Below are positions 34,033 through 42,715 of a stretch of DNA of 64,000 nt, piece by piece. Where the stretch lies: positions 28,815-92,814 of the forward strand of contig CAZJQT010000002.1 in NCBI GenBank assembly GCA_964548655.1, read 5' to 3'. The translations under genes were made by a program, and so were the position numbers. This DNA comes from CAZJQT01 sp964548655 (lineage in GTDB: Bacteria; Patescibacteriota; Saccharimonadia; Saccharimonadales; CAZJQT01). Each line of letters starts with the position of its first letter. The first letter of the stretch is position 1. The notes under the pieces were generated by a model. It ran no database searches. It worked only from the letters and a program-made list of their open reading frames with translations, and was not told the origin of the DNA.

Positions 34033-35034
34033 TTATTTGAAGGGTTCTGGCTTGTACCAACTGGGTGCTTTTTGCAACCATTCGCCTATTTCTTGCTCGG
34101 TGAGTAAGCCGGCTTGCGCCCCGACTTTTTGAACCACGCTCATAGAGTTGATCGGTGCCCACTGCAGCGCCCCTTCTATAGAGTTGCCCTTTGCCAAAGC
34201 AGCCACAAAAGTACTAGAAAAAGCATCGCCAGCACCAGTGCGTTCAAAGGGTGGTGCTGGGTCAGGATATGGTGGCATTTTAAGCTTTTGGTTACCATCA
34301 GAGGCGTAAGCACCGGCTGGTCCATCAGTAATAACAACCATTTTAGGCCCAAGCTTGTGTAAACGAGCAAATAGATCATTGATGTTATCGGCTTTACCAC
34401 CAGAAATTTTAGCGGCTTCCTCACGGTTTACAATCAGTACAGCCGAGTGTTGATAGAGCTTAGCCAAACGCTCGGCACCGGCCTCAATCTGAAAAGTTCC
34501 GGGCTGAAAAGCCATATTAATCTCCGGGTTTCGCTCCAACCAATCAGCTATATCATCGTGCATATTAAGGGCATGTTGGCTGATTGAACTGAAATAAACC
34601 CACTTAGGCAGTTCTTTTGGGGATAGGTGCGGCCAATGGTAGTCGTACTCCTCGTGCTTGATTAGAATTGTACGTTCTTCTTTGTACCAAAGTACGTAAT
34701 GATAATTGCTCTTTTTGTCTGGGTTGATGTGGACAAAGCGGGTATCAACCTTGGCTTGATGCAAAGCATTTATCATGTCACGCCCATGCTGATCACCACC
34801 AACATTGGTCACAAAACCGCTTTTGAGCCCGAGTTTGGCAAAGGCTACGGCCGCATTACTGGCATTACCAACCGCTTCAATAACTTCAGCATGGTCAAAT
34901 GGCAGTTTGGTGGCAAACGGCATAGTTAGCCACTTGCCGTTGGCATTTTCGTAAGATACCGCCTGATCATCAAGCAGTTTGATAAAAGCGTCCGTCACGA
35001 CGTCGCCGACGGCTAAAACGTCAAATTGATCCAT
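34033..35034 (-). CDS. PfkB-family carbohydrate kinase
   Basis: 333 residues, ribokinase-like fold. The N-terminal GNASNAAVAFAKLGLKSGFVTNVG region and the anion-hole and catalytic base motif ERTGAGDAFSSTFVAALAKG (about residues 268-287) are both intact. PfkB-type enzymes phosphorylate sugars or nucleosides; the sugar cannot be read from the motifs. It follows fba by 21 bases. A 6-phosphofructokinase role is possible from that position, since no PfkA-type gene is seen here, but this is inference. Ribokinase and adenosine kinase activities are alternatives. Confidence 0.85.
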   Translation of the reverse strand: MDQFDVLAVGDVVTDAFIKLLDDQAVSYENANGKWLTMPFATKLPFDHAEVIEAVGNASNAAVAFAKLGLKSGFVTNVGGDQHGRDMINALHQAKVDTRFVHINPDKKSNYHYVLWYKEERTILIKHEEYDYHWPHLSPKELPKWVYFSSISQHALNMHDDIADWLERNPEINMAFQPGTFQIEAGAERLAKLYQHSAVLIVNREEAAKISGGKADNINDLFARLHKLGPKMVVITDGPAGAYASDGNQKLKMPPYPDPAPPFERTGAGDAFSSTFVAALAKGNSIEGALQWAPINSMSVVQKVGAQAGLLTEQEIGEWLQKAPSWYKPEPFK

Positions 35035-35055
35035 GTTTGCCCACCATACTAACTC

Positions 35056-35970
35056 CTAGTCTACCACGGCCTTTCCAGCCGAATTAAACATATCGATCTT
35101 TTCTTCAACCACTTCCTGAACGGCCGCAATTACTTTATCCATCAACTTTACGACAGCGTACTCCGTAGGGTTGTCGGCCAATACTTTTTCTAACGTTTTA
35201 CGGTAAGCCACCCGCATATCAGAGTTGATATTGATTTTACTTACGCCAACTTTGACAGCTTCTACGAAGTAATGTGAGGGCGTGCCACTACCACCGTGTA
35301 AGCTGATATTACAATCCAGGGCAGCGCGAATTTTTTTTAGTAAATCAATATCCAGCATTTTCGGAACTGGGTATTGACCATGGAGGTTGCCAATTGCAGC
35401 TGCATAAGTATCAACACCGGTTACTTCAACAAACTGTTTGGCATCTTCCGGCACAGTAAAATGTTTTTTGATCTCGGCGTAGTCTATTTTTTCTTTATGC
35501 AGGTTCGAGCTACCGCCAAAATAGTGTGGTTCACTTTCAACCAATGCCCCCGTTAATTTAGCGTATTCAACTATCTGTTTAGTTTCAGTAATAATCTCTT
35601 CCAAGGTAGCGTCGTGGCGAGCCTGACTAATATCAATATGGATGAACTCAAAGCCAGCTTCAATACCGGCGATTGCGGCAGCCACACTCGGACTATGATC
35701 CAGATTTATATACATTTCTACACCTAACTGGTCACGGTAGTTATCAACCATGTCGCGGACATTGTCTAAGCCCATGGCATCAACTTCACCTTGACTGACC
35801 TCTACCATCAGTGGCGCTTTCTTAGCTGCTGCGGCTTGGGCAACCGCTTTCAAAGTTTCTTGATTATCTAGATTGAAGGCGCCTAGGGCAAAATGTTCTT
35901 GGCGGGCTCTGGCCATAGCCGCTCGGGCTCTTTGGCAGTTTTCCCTAATTTGTTCTAGCGCTAGTGGCAT
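35056..35970 (-). CDS. fba: Class II fructose-bisphosphate aldolase family protein
   Basis: 304 residues from ATG 35970; a TTG six bases upstream is the alternative. Class II aldolases use zinc to cleave fructose-1,6-bisphosphate. Zinc ligands and active site are visible in NLDHSPSV, FIHIDIS, ESEPHYFGG, GNLHGQYP, SLHGGSGTP and KININSDMR. Tagatose-bisphosphate aldolase is a close alternative. Two overlapping TAGAAT boxes (35980-35991) lie just before the start, so transcription from its own promoter with an almost absent leader is likely, in addition to read-through from the pentose phosphate genes. Confidence 0.93.
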   Translation of the reverse strand: MPLALEQIRENCQRARAAMARARQEHFALGAFNLDNQETLKAVAQAAAAKKAPLMVEVSQGEVDAMGLDNVRDMVDNYRDQLGVEMYINLDHSPSVAAAIAGIEAGFEFIHIDISQARHDATLEEIITETKQIVEYAKLTGALVESEPHYFGGSSNLHKEKIDYAEIKKHFTVPEDAKQFVEVTGVDTYAAAIGNLHGQYPVPKMLDIDLLKKIRAALDCNISLHGGSGTPSHYFVEAVKVGVSKININSDMRVAYRKTLEKVLADNPTEYAVVKLMDKVIAAVQEVVEEKIDMFNSAGKAVVD

Positions 35971-36000
35971 AATCAATTCTATTCTAACCGCTTATGACTG

Positions 36001-36888
36001 TTATCGCCAATAGATAAGCACGATTCCACCAACTGCCAGCAAAGCCGCTTCCAGTTTTCGGAAAAGATAATCGCGCTCTTTTAATATATAGACGCTAAGC
36101 ACCGCTGCCATGATAACTTTTAGACCGGTCAACACAGATATAACTGATAAGTTATTGGCGAGTTTAAGTGAAAATACAAACAGTATACCGCCAGCCATTC
36201 TTAACAAACTCGCTGGCAAAGCCAGAACCCAGAAGCTGCGATTTCCTAACAATCTCAGATTGGTATCAATACGGAGTGCGCAGACAAGAGAAACGACTGC
36301 CACACCGATAAACTGGAATCCCCATCCGAATACTAAATATGTGGGCAAATTCACGTGATTAAGCAAGTATTTCTCTGTGGTTGTTGCAAAAGCAAAGAAA
36401 ATTGCTGCTCCAACGGATAATACAACAGCTTCTGCCAATTTCTTATGCTCGTAATGGCTTACCCTAATAGTTAGAATTAATTCGACGCCTCCAATCAGTA
36501 ACAAGCCTCCCACTATCTGAAGAGGCTTAAGTCCTTCGTGAAGCTTGATAGTCGAGAGCACTACCGCTGCTACGATGTTCAGCGTCGATAGCAAAGTGGC
36601 TACAGCCGCATCAACGTATTGGAAGACCACGTAGCTCAACATATTACTGATAGCAAAACTAATGCCGGCGAAAATAAACCATCCAATAAAATGGTTGAAG
36701 CTGGCGGGCAAAACCTGGTTGAAGCCTTTGACAAGCGCGTAGATTAGCCCCGTGCAGGCAATCACAAGATAAATCATCAAATTCAATGGTACTGTTGCCC
36801 GTTGAAACCTTTTAGCGATAAGGCGTGAATTAATAACGAAAACTGCTGCCAGAAAATTCTGGAACAGCATTACCACTTGCCATGGCAT
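36001..36888 (-). CDS. EamA/DMT-type membrane transporter
   Basis: 295 residues with about ten hydrophobic segments arranged as two similar halves of five, the layout of the drug/metabolite transporter superfamily. Both halves end in a turn followed by a short basic stretch (LHEGLKPLQIVGGLLLIGG in half one, LKERDYLFRKLEAALLAVGG in half two), which is typical of EamA repeats. The substrate is unknown. It starts one base after the tktC stop, so it is co-expressed with the pentose phosphate genes and may carry a sugar phosphate or related metabolite (inference). Confidence 0.85.
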   Translation of the reverse strand: MPWQVVMLFQNFLAAVFVINSRLIAKRFQRATVPLNLMIYLVIACTGLIYALVKGFNQVLPASFNHFIGWFIFAGISFAISNMLSYVVFQYVDAAVATLLSTLNIVAAVVLSTIKLHEGLKPLQIVGGLLLIGGVELILTIRVSHYEHKKLAEAVVLSVGAAIFFAFATTTEKYLLNHVNLPTYLVFGWGFQFIGVAVVSLVCALRIDTNLRLLGNRSFWVLALPASLLRMAGGILFVFSLKLANNLSVISVLTGLKVIMAAVLSVYILKERDYLFRKLEAALLAVGGIVLIYWR

Positions 36889-36889
36889 G

Positions 36890-37873
36890 CTAGCTGGCTT
36901 TCTTATCTACTACTTCATGGGCGGCAAAAACAATGTGTTTGGCGGTGAGTCCAAAATAGTCAAATAGTTCCTCTGGTGTGCCTGATTCGCCAAAACGATC
37001 TTTCATACCCATTCGCTTCAATGGCACCGGATATTCTTCGCCTAACAATTCCGCAACCGCACCACCAAGCCCACCGTTAATTTGGGCTTCTTCAACAGTT
37101 ATGACCGCCCTAGTTTTGCGCACGCTTCTGAGGATTGTTTCAGTATCCAGCGGCTTAATGGTTGGGCAGTGTATGACTTCTGCGTCAATGCCTTGTTGGT
37201 AGAGTTTTTCGGCGGCTAATAAAGCATGGTAAGTCATTCTGCCCGTACAGATAATACTAACGTCATTACCACGATCAAAAACGTAGGCTTCGCCAATCTT
37301 AAAAGGTGTTTTTTCGGTAGTAAAAATTGGTGTGTCGTCCCTAGCTATACGCATATAAGCAGGCGTTTTATAGGTAGCCAGGGCTATCGTTGCCTTGCTT
37401 GCTTCTATGCTATCGCACGGAGCAATTACGGTCATATTAGATAAGACTCTCATCAGGGCGATGTCTTCCAGCATCTGGTGCGTTGCACCGTCCGGTGCAT
37501 CAGATAAACCCACATGAGTAGCTACTAGTTTAACTGGCCGATTATTGATACAAATAGTAGTTTTGATCTGTTCCCAGTTGCGGCCAGGGCTGAAAGCTCC
37601 ATATGCAGCCACGTAAGGTATTTTTCCCATTGCTGCTAATCCGGAACCGACCGTCACCAAATTCTGCTCGGCAACACCAACCTGGACAAAACGATCTGGG
37701 AATTCTTTGGCAAATGCATCAGTGCCAGTTGAACCGGCTACATCCGAGGAGGCGGCGACCACATTTTCATGTTGGTGGCCAGCCGCTACCAGACCACGGC
37801 CATAGCCTTTTTTCATGGGCTCTTTGACTACAGCCTTGTCCGTGATGTCACGAATCAAATACGGCTCATTCAT
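36890..37873 (-). CDS. Transketolase, C-terminal subunit
   Basis: 327 residues, equal to the pyrimidine-binding and C-terminal domains of transketolase. The pyrimidine domain shows DVAGSTGTDAFAKEFPDRFVQVGVAEQNLVTVGSG (read in pieces; E of AEQN is the catalytic glutamate) and AAYGAFSPGRNWEQIK; the C-terminal domain follows (VITVEEAQINGGLGGAVAEL). With the preceding gene it forms a split enzyme, a layout common in Archaea and CPR. The ATG overlaps the stop of the N-terminal subunit by four bases. Confidence 0.94.
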   Translation of the reverse strand: MNEPYLIRDITDKAVVKEPMKKGYGRGLVAAGHQHENVVAASSDVAGSTGTDAFAKEFPDRFVQVGVAEQNLVTVGSGLAAMGKIPYVAAYGAFSPGRNWEQIKTTICINNRPVKLVATHVGLSDAPDGATHQMLEDIALMRVLSNMTVIAPCDSIEASKATIALATYKTPAYMRIARDDTPIFTTEKTPFKIGEAYVFDRGNDVSIICTGRMTYHALLAAEKLYQQGIDAEVIHCPTIKPLDTETILRSVRKTRAVITVEEAQINGGLGGAVAELLGEEYPVPLKRMGMKDRFGESGTPEELFDYFGLTAKHIVFAAHEVVDKKAS

Positions 37874-38727
37874 TCGTGCTCCGATTCAATTTTACCTTGA
37901 AGTGTGCGTAGTTCATGGAGAGCTTTCACAGCTTGCTCATGATCCGGCGGTTTGCCGTGCCACTGGAAGTCGTATTCCATAAAATCAACCCCTTTACCAG
38001 GCACCGTATGGGCTATTATCATCACCGGTTTTTCAACGATGGCACGGGCCATGGCACAAGCATCAATCACGGCCTCAATATCGTTGCCATCCACTTCTAT
38101 AACGTGCCAACCAAAGGCTTCCCATTTGGCACGTAGATCCTCCAATGGCATTACGACCTCTGTTGGTCCATCGATCTGGATGTTATTCCTATCAGTTATG
38201 GCAATTATATTGTTAAGTTTGTATTTAGCACAAAGCATGGCTGCTTCCCAGACGTTACCCTCGTCTTGTTCACCGTCACCAGTAATGACATATATCCAGC
38301 GGTGACTAGTTTTATCCATGCGCATAGCTAGTGCCATACCAGCTGCCTGGCTCAAACCGCTGCCTAGTGGCCCGCTTGTGTTCTCTAACCCAGGTAAACG
38401 CTCGCGTTCAGGGTGACCTTGCAACCTAGAGCCAAATTTTCTCAGAGTCAGGAGTTCTTTTTTGTCAAAATAGCCGTTTTCGGCCATGGTAGCATATAGT
38501 ACTGGTGCACAATGACCATTGGATAGTAGTAAAATATCACGCTCTGGCCAGTCAGGTTTCTTGGTATCGTGTTTTAAGACGTCGAAGTATAGAGCTGTAA
38601 AAATGTCAGCTAATCCTAATGGCCCAGCCGAATGGCCGCTGCCAGCCCGTTCCAACATGCGGATGATGCTTTCGCGAATAGCTTCGGCTTTGAGTTCCAG
38701 CTCTTTTATAGTGTATGTTTTACTCAC
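37870..38727 (-). CDS. Transketolase, N-terminal (thiamine diphosphate-binding) subunit
   Basis: 285 residues. The ThDP and Mg site GDGEQDEGNVWEAAMLCAKYKLNN (the GDG-x-NN motif) is intact, as are SGHSAGPLGLADI and GSGLSQAAGMALAMR. It transfers two-carbon units between sugar phosphates in the non-oxidative pentose phosphate pathway together with the downstream subunit. The start overlaps the end of rpe by eight bases (38720-38727). Confidence 0.94.
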   Translation of the reverse strand: MSKTYTIKELELKAEAIRESIIRMLERAGSGHSAGPLGLADIFTALYFDVLKHDTKKPDWPERDILLLSNGHCAPVLYATMAENGYFDKKELLTLRKFGSRLQGHPERERLPGLENTSGPLGSGLSQAAGMALAMRMDKTSHRWIYVITGDGEQDEGNVWEAAMLCAKYKLNNIIAITDRNNIQIDGPTEVVMPLEDLRAKWEAFGWHVIEVDGNDIEAVIDACAMARAIVEKPVMIIAHTVPGKGVDFMEYDFQWHGKPPDHEQAVKALHELRTLQGKIESEHE

Positions 38728-39361
38728 TTTTACGCCTTATTACTTCTCTTATTTTAACATAAGCGGTCTCTGGATCTGGATCGTTCATGATAAAACCACC
38801 AACGTTCAAAACATCAACTCCAAGTTCGACCAAAAGTGGAGCGTTTCTATTGGTGATACCGCCGTCCCAACCAATTTCGGCTTCATGATGCAGACTGCGA
38901 ATGGCTTTAACTTTCTCGAGAAGCAACAAATCAGCCTTGCCGCCATGGTAACCAAGCTTACCGCTGAAGATTAGAACATGATCAAAACCATACAAATACT
39001 TTTCTACTTTTTCGACTGGGGTATCAGCCAGCAAAGCCAACCCGGCTTTAATGCCGGCTTTATGCAGGTGGGCCGCAAACAAGCTGTGATCAACTTTTGC
39101 TTCAGCATGGATCACCACCAGGTTAGGTTTTAGCTCGACTAGTTTCGTCATGGCCGTTGCTGGCAATTGATACATCAAATGGATGTCGGCTTTGACACCA
39201 TGCGGCCACCAGACGTGTTCCAGCCCCGGCGAACGCGTTGGTGCAAATTGGCCGTCCATCAAATCTATATGAACGCGTGTGGCAAAACTAGCAATTCGCT
39301 CCATCTGCGTCCGATACTGGTGAGTGTCGTAAGCCGTAATTGTTGGTGCGACCCAAACCAT
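38720..39361 (-). CDS. rpe: Ribulose-phosphate 3-epimerase
   Basis: 213 residues from ATG 39361, giving MVWVAPTITAYD, the typical first strand. A longer frame to 39415 would overlap rpiB by 53 bases and is rejected; the chosen ATG is one base after the rpiB stop. The TIM-barrel metal and catalytic residues appear in HIDLMDGQFAPTRS, the middle HAEAK, and GWDGGIT near the end. It converts ribulose-5-phosphate to xylulose-5-phosphate, the substrate of the transketolase encoded next. Confidence 0.88.
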   Translation of the reverse strand: MVWVAPTITAYDTHQYRTQMERIASFATRVHIDLMDGQFAPTRSPGLEHVWWPHGVKADIHLMYQLPATAMTKLVELKPNLVVIHAEAKVDHSLFAAHLHKAGIKAGLALLADTPVEKVEKYLYGFDHVLIFSGKLGYHGGKADLLLLEKVKAIRSLHHEAEIGWDGGITNRNAPLLVELGVDVLNVGGFIMNDPDPETAYVKIREVIRRKSE

Positions 39362-39362
39362 G

Positions 39363-39806
39363 CTAAAGCTCATCAATCTCTTTGATACGCCTAACAAACC
39401 GCGGTGCGGCGGCAAACTCAGTGTTTAGGAATGTTTCTACAAACAAGTTGGCATCGTCTTTTTCAAATAATTTAGCCGGCAAGCAAAGCACATTGATATC
39501 ATCATCATTGCGGCTGGATTGAATGGTCTCGCGACTATAACCCATAGCGGCCCGGATGCCTTTGAAGCGGTTGGCCGCAATACACATACCCTGACCGCTA
39601 CCACAGATCAAAATGCCACGTGGATCGTTGTCATCACTGGCCAGCATGCCGTTGACTACCTTGCTGGCAAAAACTGGAAAATCGTCGTCAACATCCAATT
39701 TCTTATCACCATCGTCAACCACCTCATAGCCAGCTTTTTTCAAATAACGCAAAAGCGTATTCCTAAGATAGAAACCTTGGTGATCAGCCCCAACAAAAAC
39801 CTTCAT
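39363..39806 (-). CDS. rpiB: Ribose-5-phosphate isomerase B
   Basis: 147 residues, normal for RpiB/LacAB proteins. GADHQGFYLRNTLLRYL opens the protein, the catalytic cysteine region is CGSGQGMCIAANRFKGIRAA, and NDDDINVLCLPA is the third conserved block. It interconverts ribose-5-phosphate and ribulose-5-phosphate and heads the rpiB-rpe-tktN-tktC-transporter operon. The space between it and gap is filled by structured element A. Confidence 0.94.
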   Translation of the reverse strand: MKVFVGADHQGFYLRNTLLRYLKKAGYEVVDDGDKKLDVDDDFPVFASKVVNGMLASDDNDPRGILICGSGQGMCIAANRFKGIRAAMGYSRETIQSSRNDDDINVLCLPAKLFEKDDANLFVETFLNTEFAAAPRFVRRIKEIDEL

Positions 39807-39824
39807 TTATTTCAACCTAAATAA

Positions 39825-39923
39825 GCGAGTATTTTTCGCAAAAGAGACTAGGGCGAAACGCGAACCAGAGTAACCAGCTGGATTACTCCGCGTGGGAGTG
39901 GTCTCTTGAGGAAAAATACGAGC
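39825..39923 (-). other. Non-coding structured element A, behind gap
   Basis: In the gene-free stretch 39807-39925, GTATTTTTC (39829-39837) pairs with GAAAAATAC (39911-39919) and AGAGAC (39843-39848) with GTCTCT (39901-39906), forming a long interrupted helix. Inside, CGCG (39859-39862 with 39889-39892) and GAGTAA/TTACTC (39868-39873 with 39883-39888) form the apical hairpin. The element starts two bases after the gap stop codon. No T tract follows. Confidence 0.6.
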
Positions 39924-39925
39924 GT

Positions 39926-40942
39926 TCATGACTGCAATTGCTTCCCAGCCTCAGCTGTCATTTCCACCAAACGGTTAGAATAGCCCCACTCGTTATCGTA
40001 CCAAGCAACTACTTTGAGCATATTGCCGCCGATAACAGCCGTTAAGTTTAAATCAACAATGGCCGAATGGCTATTGCCAATAAAATCGCTACTGACTAAT
40101 TCTTCTTCAGTCACTGTCAGAATACCTTGAAAGTAGGGATTGGCGGCGGCTTTTTTGAAAGCTTCGTTTACCACCTCGACTGTGACTGGTTTTTTAGTGA
40201 TGATAACGAAGTCACTCAGGCTAACCACCGGCGTTGGTACACGTATGCTCAAACCACCAAAAACTCCTGTTAGGGCCGGTAAGGCTTTAGCGGCGGCAAT
40301 ACTAGCACCCGTACTAGTTGGCACGATGTTCTCAGCAGCACTACGTGCTTCTCGTAAATCTTTAGCTGGTGCGTCCTGCAATTTCTGGCTAGCTGTGTAG
40401 CTATGGACGGTGGTCATCATGGCTTTTTCGATACCGAAGTTACTTTCTATAATAGCTGCCACTGGTGTAATACAGTTAGTCGTGCAGCTGGCGTTAGAGA
40501 TTACTTGGTGGTCGGGATTTAAGTCTTGCTCATTAACTCCCATAACGTAGGTGTCGTGATGAGTGTCGTCCTTTTCTGGAGCAGACAATACAACTCGCTT
40601 AGCACCAGCTTCAATGTGCTTGAGCAAGTCTTCATGTTTAGTGAAAAAACCGGTCGCTTCAATTACGACCTCAACGCCCATTTCTTTCCAAGGCAGTTTG
40701 GACGGGTCTTTCTCGGCCAGCACCTTGATGGCCTGGCCAGCCACTATCAAGTGACCATCATCAGAGGTAACTTCACGGCTATAAACTCCGTAATTGCTGT
40801 CATGTTTCAATAAATGTGCCAAAGTTTTTGGGTCAGTCAGGTCATTAATGGCTACAATCTCCAGATCGGCCCGTTCAAAAGCAATTTTAAAGGCGTTGCG
40901 CCCGATGCGCCCAAAGCCATTTATAGCAATCTGTGTTTTCAA
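39926..40942 (-). CDS. gap: Glyceraldehyde-3-phosphate dehydrogenase, type I
   Basis: 338 residues. The NAD domain begins IAINGFGRIGRNAFKIA and the catalytic cysteine lies in SNASCTTNCITP (about 150-161). It forms 1,3-bisphosphoglycerate. The start is TTG at 40942, backed by a strong GAGGTGG site nine bases upstream; no ATG stands in frame before the Rossmann motif. Promoter TTGCGC-17-TACAAT at 40973-41001 gives a leader of about 24 bases. Confidence 0.97.
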   Translation of the reverse strand: MKTQIAINGFGRIGRNAFKIAFERADLEIVAINDLTDPKTLAHLLKHDSNYGVYSREVTSDDGHLIVAGQAIKVLAEKDPSKLPWKEMGVEVVIEATGFFTKHEDLLKHIEAGAKRVVLSAPEKDDTHHDTYVMGVNEQDLNPDHQVISNASCTTNCITPVAAIIESNFGIEKAMMTTVHSYTASQKLQDAPAKDLREARSAAENIVPTSTGASIAAAKALPALTGVFGGLSIRVPTPVVSLSDFVIITKKPVTVEVVNEAFKKAAANPYFQGILTVTEEELVSSDFIGNSHSAIVDLNLTAVIGGNMLKVVAWYDNEWGYSNRLVEMTAEAGKQLQS

Positions 40943-40972
40943 TTTTACCCACCTCGTCTATATTCAGAGATT

Positions 40973-41001
40973 ATTGTACGAGCTCATAAGGTTAAGCGCA
41001 A
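40973..41001 (-). promoter_or_regulatory. gap promoter
   Basis: Minus strand TTGCGC (40996-41001), 17 bases, TACAAT (40973-40978). Predicted start 40966, followed by a leader holding GAGGTGG. Confidence 0.7.
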
Positions 41002-41011
41002 TATTTATAGC

Positions 41012-41455
41012 CTAGCCGGCCGGAATTAATTCCTCTATGACACTAAAGTCGGTAATTGTACTAAGGGGTACGATCTCGTAATCTTCTCCCCAGGTCGGAT
41101 AAGTCACCAGAGCTATCCATCCTCGGTTAGTCTCCTGTGTCTCTATAACTTTGCAACCTTGGTAATCAACCGGTTTCATTTCTTGATCGGTCAATGGATA
41201 GCATGGCACAGTCGTGATAGCGCGACTACCATCTGGGCGGCGAAGTACGCAGGCATGACCGCTTGGTCTGGCTTTAAATTGCAGTCTTTCGTCAGTCATT
41301 TTACCTAGCATTGCAGCAAAGGCTAGTATGCCCAAAGCATGTTTTTGGCGAGCTTCGTGAACCGCGTCTTGTGATTCCTGTTGCCGCGCGAACAATTCTT
41401 CAATCGTAGCCAATGGGCGTGCTTCAACCCGTTCACCTGGGAATCCCTCTCCCAT
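41012..41455 (-). CDS. Orphan protein, 147 residues, coupled to ppa
   Basis: No family recognised. It is a soluble protein with a helical first half (TIEELFARQQESQDAVHEAR) and a beta-rich second half that includes two cysteines. Its ATG shares the last base of the ppa stop codon (TAATG), so it is translated by termination-reinitiation with ppa. No link to pyrophosphate metabolism can be read from sequence. Confidence 0.65.
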   Translation of the reverse strand: MGEGFPGERVEARPLATIEELFARQQESQDAVHEARQKHALGILAFAAMLGKMTDERLQFKARPSGHACVLRRPDGSRAITTVPCYPLTDQEMKPVDYQGCKVIETQETNRGWIALVTYPTWGEDYEIVPLSTITDFSVIEELIPAG

Positions 41456-41988
41456 TAGTTTTTATCCTGGTAGCGCTTGGCGCAAGCGGCAATGATCTTC
41501 TTGGCCTCGTCTGCATCACCCCACCCTACAACTTTAGTGCTGCCAGGTTTTTTCAGATCTTTGTAGTGGTTAAAATGATGTTCTATTTTTTGCTTCCATT
41601 GATCATGTAGATCATCTAGCGTGTTAATGGCATCGCCAGTGTTGCGATCATCGGCAGGCACACAAACAATCTTGTGGTCATTGTCACCATCATCAACAAA
41701 ATTTAACATACCAACTACCTTGGCTTTTAGGTAAACGCCGGTTGGGATTGGATCATTGGTCAAAACCAAAGTATCAAGCTCATCGCCATCATCGTCCAGA
41801 GTCTGAGGGATAAAACCATAATTGCAAGGCTTAGCAAAAATACTTGGCTCAACGCGGTCTAGCTCAAATATAGCCAGCTCTTTGTTCCACTCAATCTTGA
41901 GAGTTGACCATTTGGGAATTTCAATAACAGTGTTGATGACACCGCCATCAACATCACCAGCGTCCAAAATTTTATTAAAATCAGCCAA
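41455..41988 (-). CDS. ppa: Inorganic pyrophosphatase (family I)
   Basis: 177 residues. It hydrolyses pyrophosphate with Mg and pulls biosynthetic reactions forward. The signature DGDELDTLVLT holds the metal-binding aspartates; EWNKELAIFELDRVEP and YGFIPQTLDDDGDE are the other conserved blocks. The start is TTG at 41988 with GGAG eight bases upstream; no in-frame ATG precedes it. The minus-strand -10 TACAAT (42015-42020) overlaps the divergent -10 of the phosphodiesterase gene. Confidence 0.95.
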   Translation of the reverse strand: MADFNKILDAGDVDGGVINTVIEIPKWSTLKIEWNKELAIFELDRVEPSIFAKPCNYGFIPQTLDDDGDELDTLVLTNDPIPTGVYLKAKVVGMLNFVDDGDNDHKIVCVPADDRNTGDAINTLDDLHDQWKQKIEHHFNHYKDLKKPGSTKVVGWGDADEAKKIIAACAKRYQDKN

Positions 41989-42014
41989 TGTAATATCTCC
42001 GATTAATCAGTAAT

Positions 42015-42024
42015 ATTGTACACT
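42015..42024. promoter_or_regulatory. Overlapping divergent -10 boxes (ppa and phosphodiesterase)
   Basis: Minus strand TACAAT (42015-42020) faces ppa; plus strand TACACT (42019-42024) faces the gene at 42032 and predicts a leader of one base at most. The two hexamers share two bases, so polymerase cannot open both at once. Confidence 0.55.
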
Positions 42025-42031
42025 ACCTTTC

Positions 42032-42715
42032 ATGCACATCATCGGCCACAGAGGCGCGGCTGGTTTAGAGTTAGAAAATACTATGGCCAGCATCCAAGCT
42101 GCCTTAAATTATAGGGTTGAAGCTATAGAGATCGATGTCCGTAAAACTAAAGACAAACATTTGGTACTGTGTCATGACGCCGATCTTCAAAGAGTGGCGG
42201 ATGACGAACGCAGGGTTCGTGAACTTACGCTCAAACAGATTCAGAAAATACCACTTCTAACCGGTGCCGTGATGCCAACCCTTGAAGAGGCGCTGGAGTT
42301 GATAGGAAAAAAGCCAGTTGTTATTGAGCTAAAAGAAAATGGTTGTTTGGAGTTATTAATCGCTGTGCTAAAAAATTTCCCTGAGACCAACGTTTCCGTG
42401 GCATCATTCAAGCATGCTGAACTAGTTAAGTTAAGCCAATTACAGGCTGGGATTAAGGTTTATGGCCTGGAAAGGACTAAGCCGTTCGATATTATTCATA
42501 ATGCCAAGCGCTTGGGTCTAAATGGTGTTGGCCTAAACTATTGGCTACTAAACCCTTTAACTTATTGGCTGTGCCGCAGAGCCCAGCTTGATATTTATAT
42601 CTATACTTTAGACAAGCCCCTTTTGGCCCGAGCAATATCAACTCTGTATCCAAAGGTTTCAATTTGCACCAACTTCCCTGATCGATTCGTGAAGAGGGCG
42701 TCTAAGTCTATCTAG
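42032..42715 (+). CDS. Glycerophosphodiester phosphodiesterase family protein
   Basis: 227 residues. IGHRGAAGLELENTMASIQAAL carries the catalytic HRG and the ENT glutamate, EIDVRKTKDKHLVLCHD the metal-binding E, D and the second histidine. These enzymes hydrolyse glycerophosphodiesters to glycerol-3-phosphate and an alcohol. There is no signal peptide, so it acts in the cytoplasm. The gene is near-leaderless, and its stop overlaps the MarR gene tail to tail. Confidence 0.92.
   Translation: MHIIGHRGAAGLELENTMASIQAALNYRVEAIEIDVRKTKDKHLVLCHDADLQRVADDERRVRELTLKQIQKIPLLTGAVMPTLEEALELIGKKPVVIELKENGCLELLIAVLKNFPETNVSVASFKHAELVKLSQLQAGIKVYGLERTKPFDIIHNAKRLGLNGVGLNYWLLNPLTYWLCRRAQLDIYIYTLDKPLLARAISTLYPKVSICTNFPDRFVKRASKSI

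Noticed and set aside
39362..39415. Longer rpe start overlapping rpiB
   Set aside because: The extension has no family similarity, and the inner ATG stands one base behind the rpiB stop and begins with the conserved first strand.
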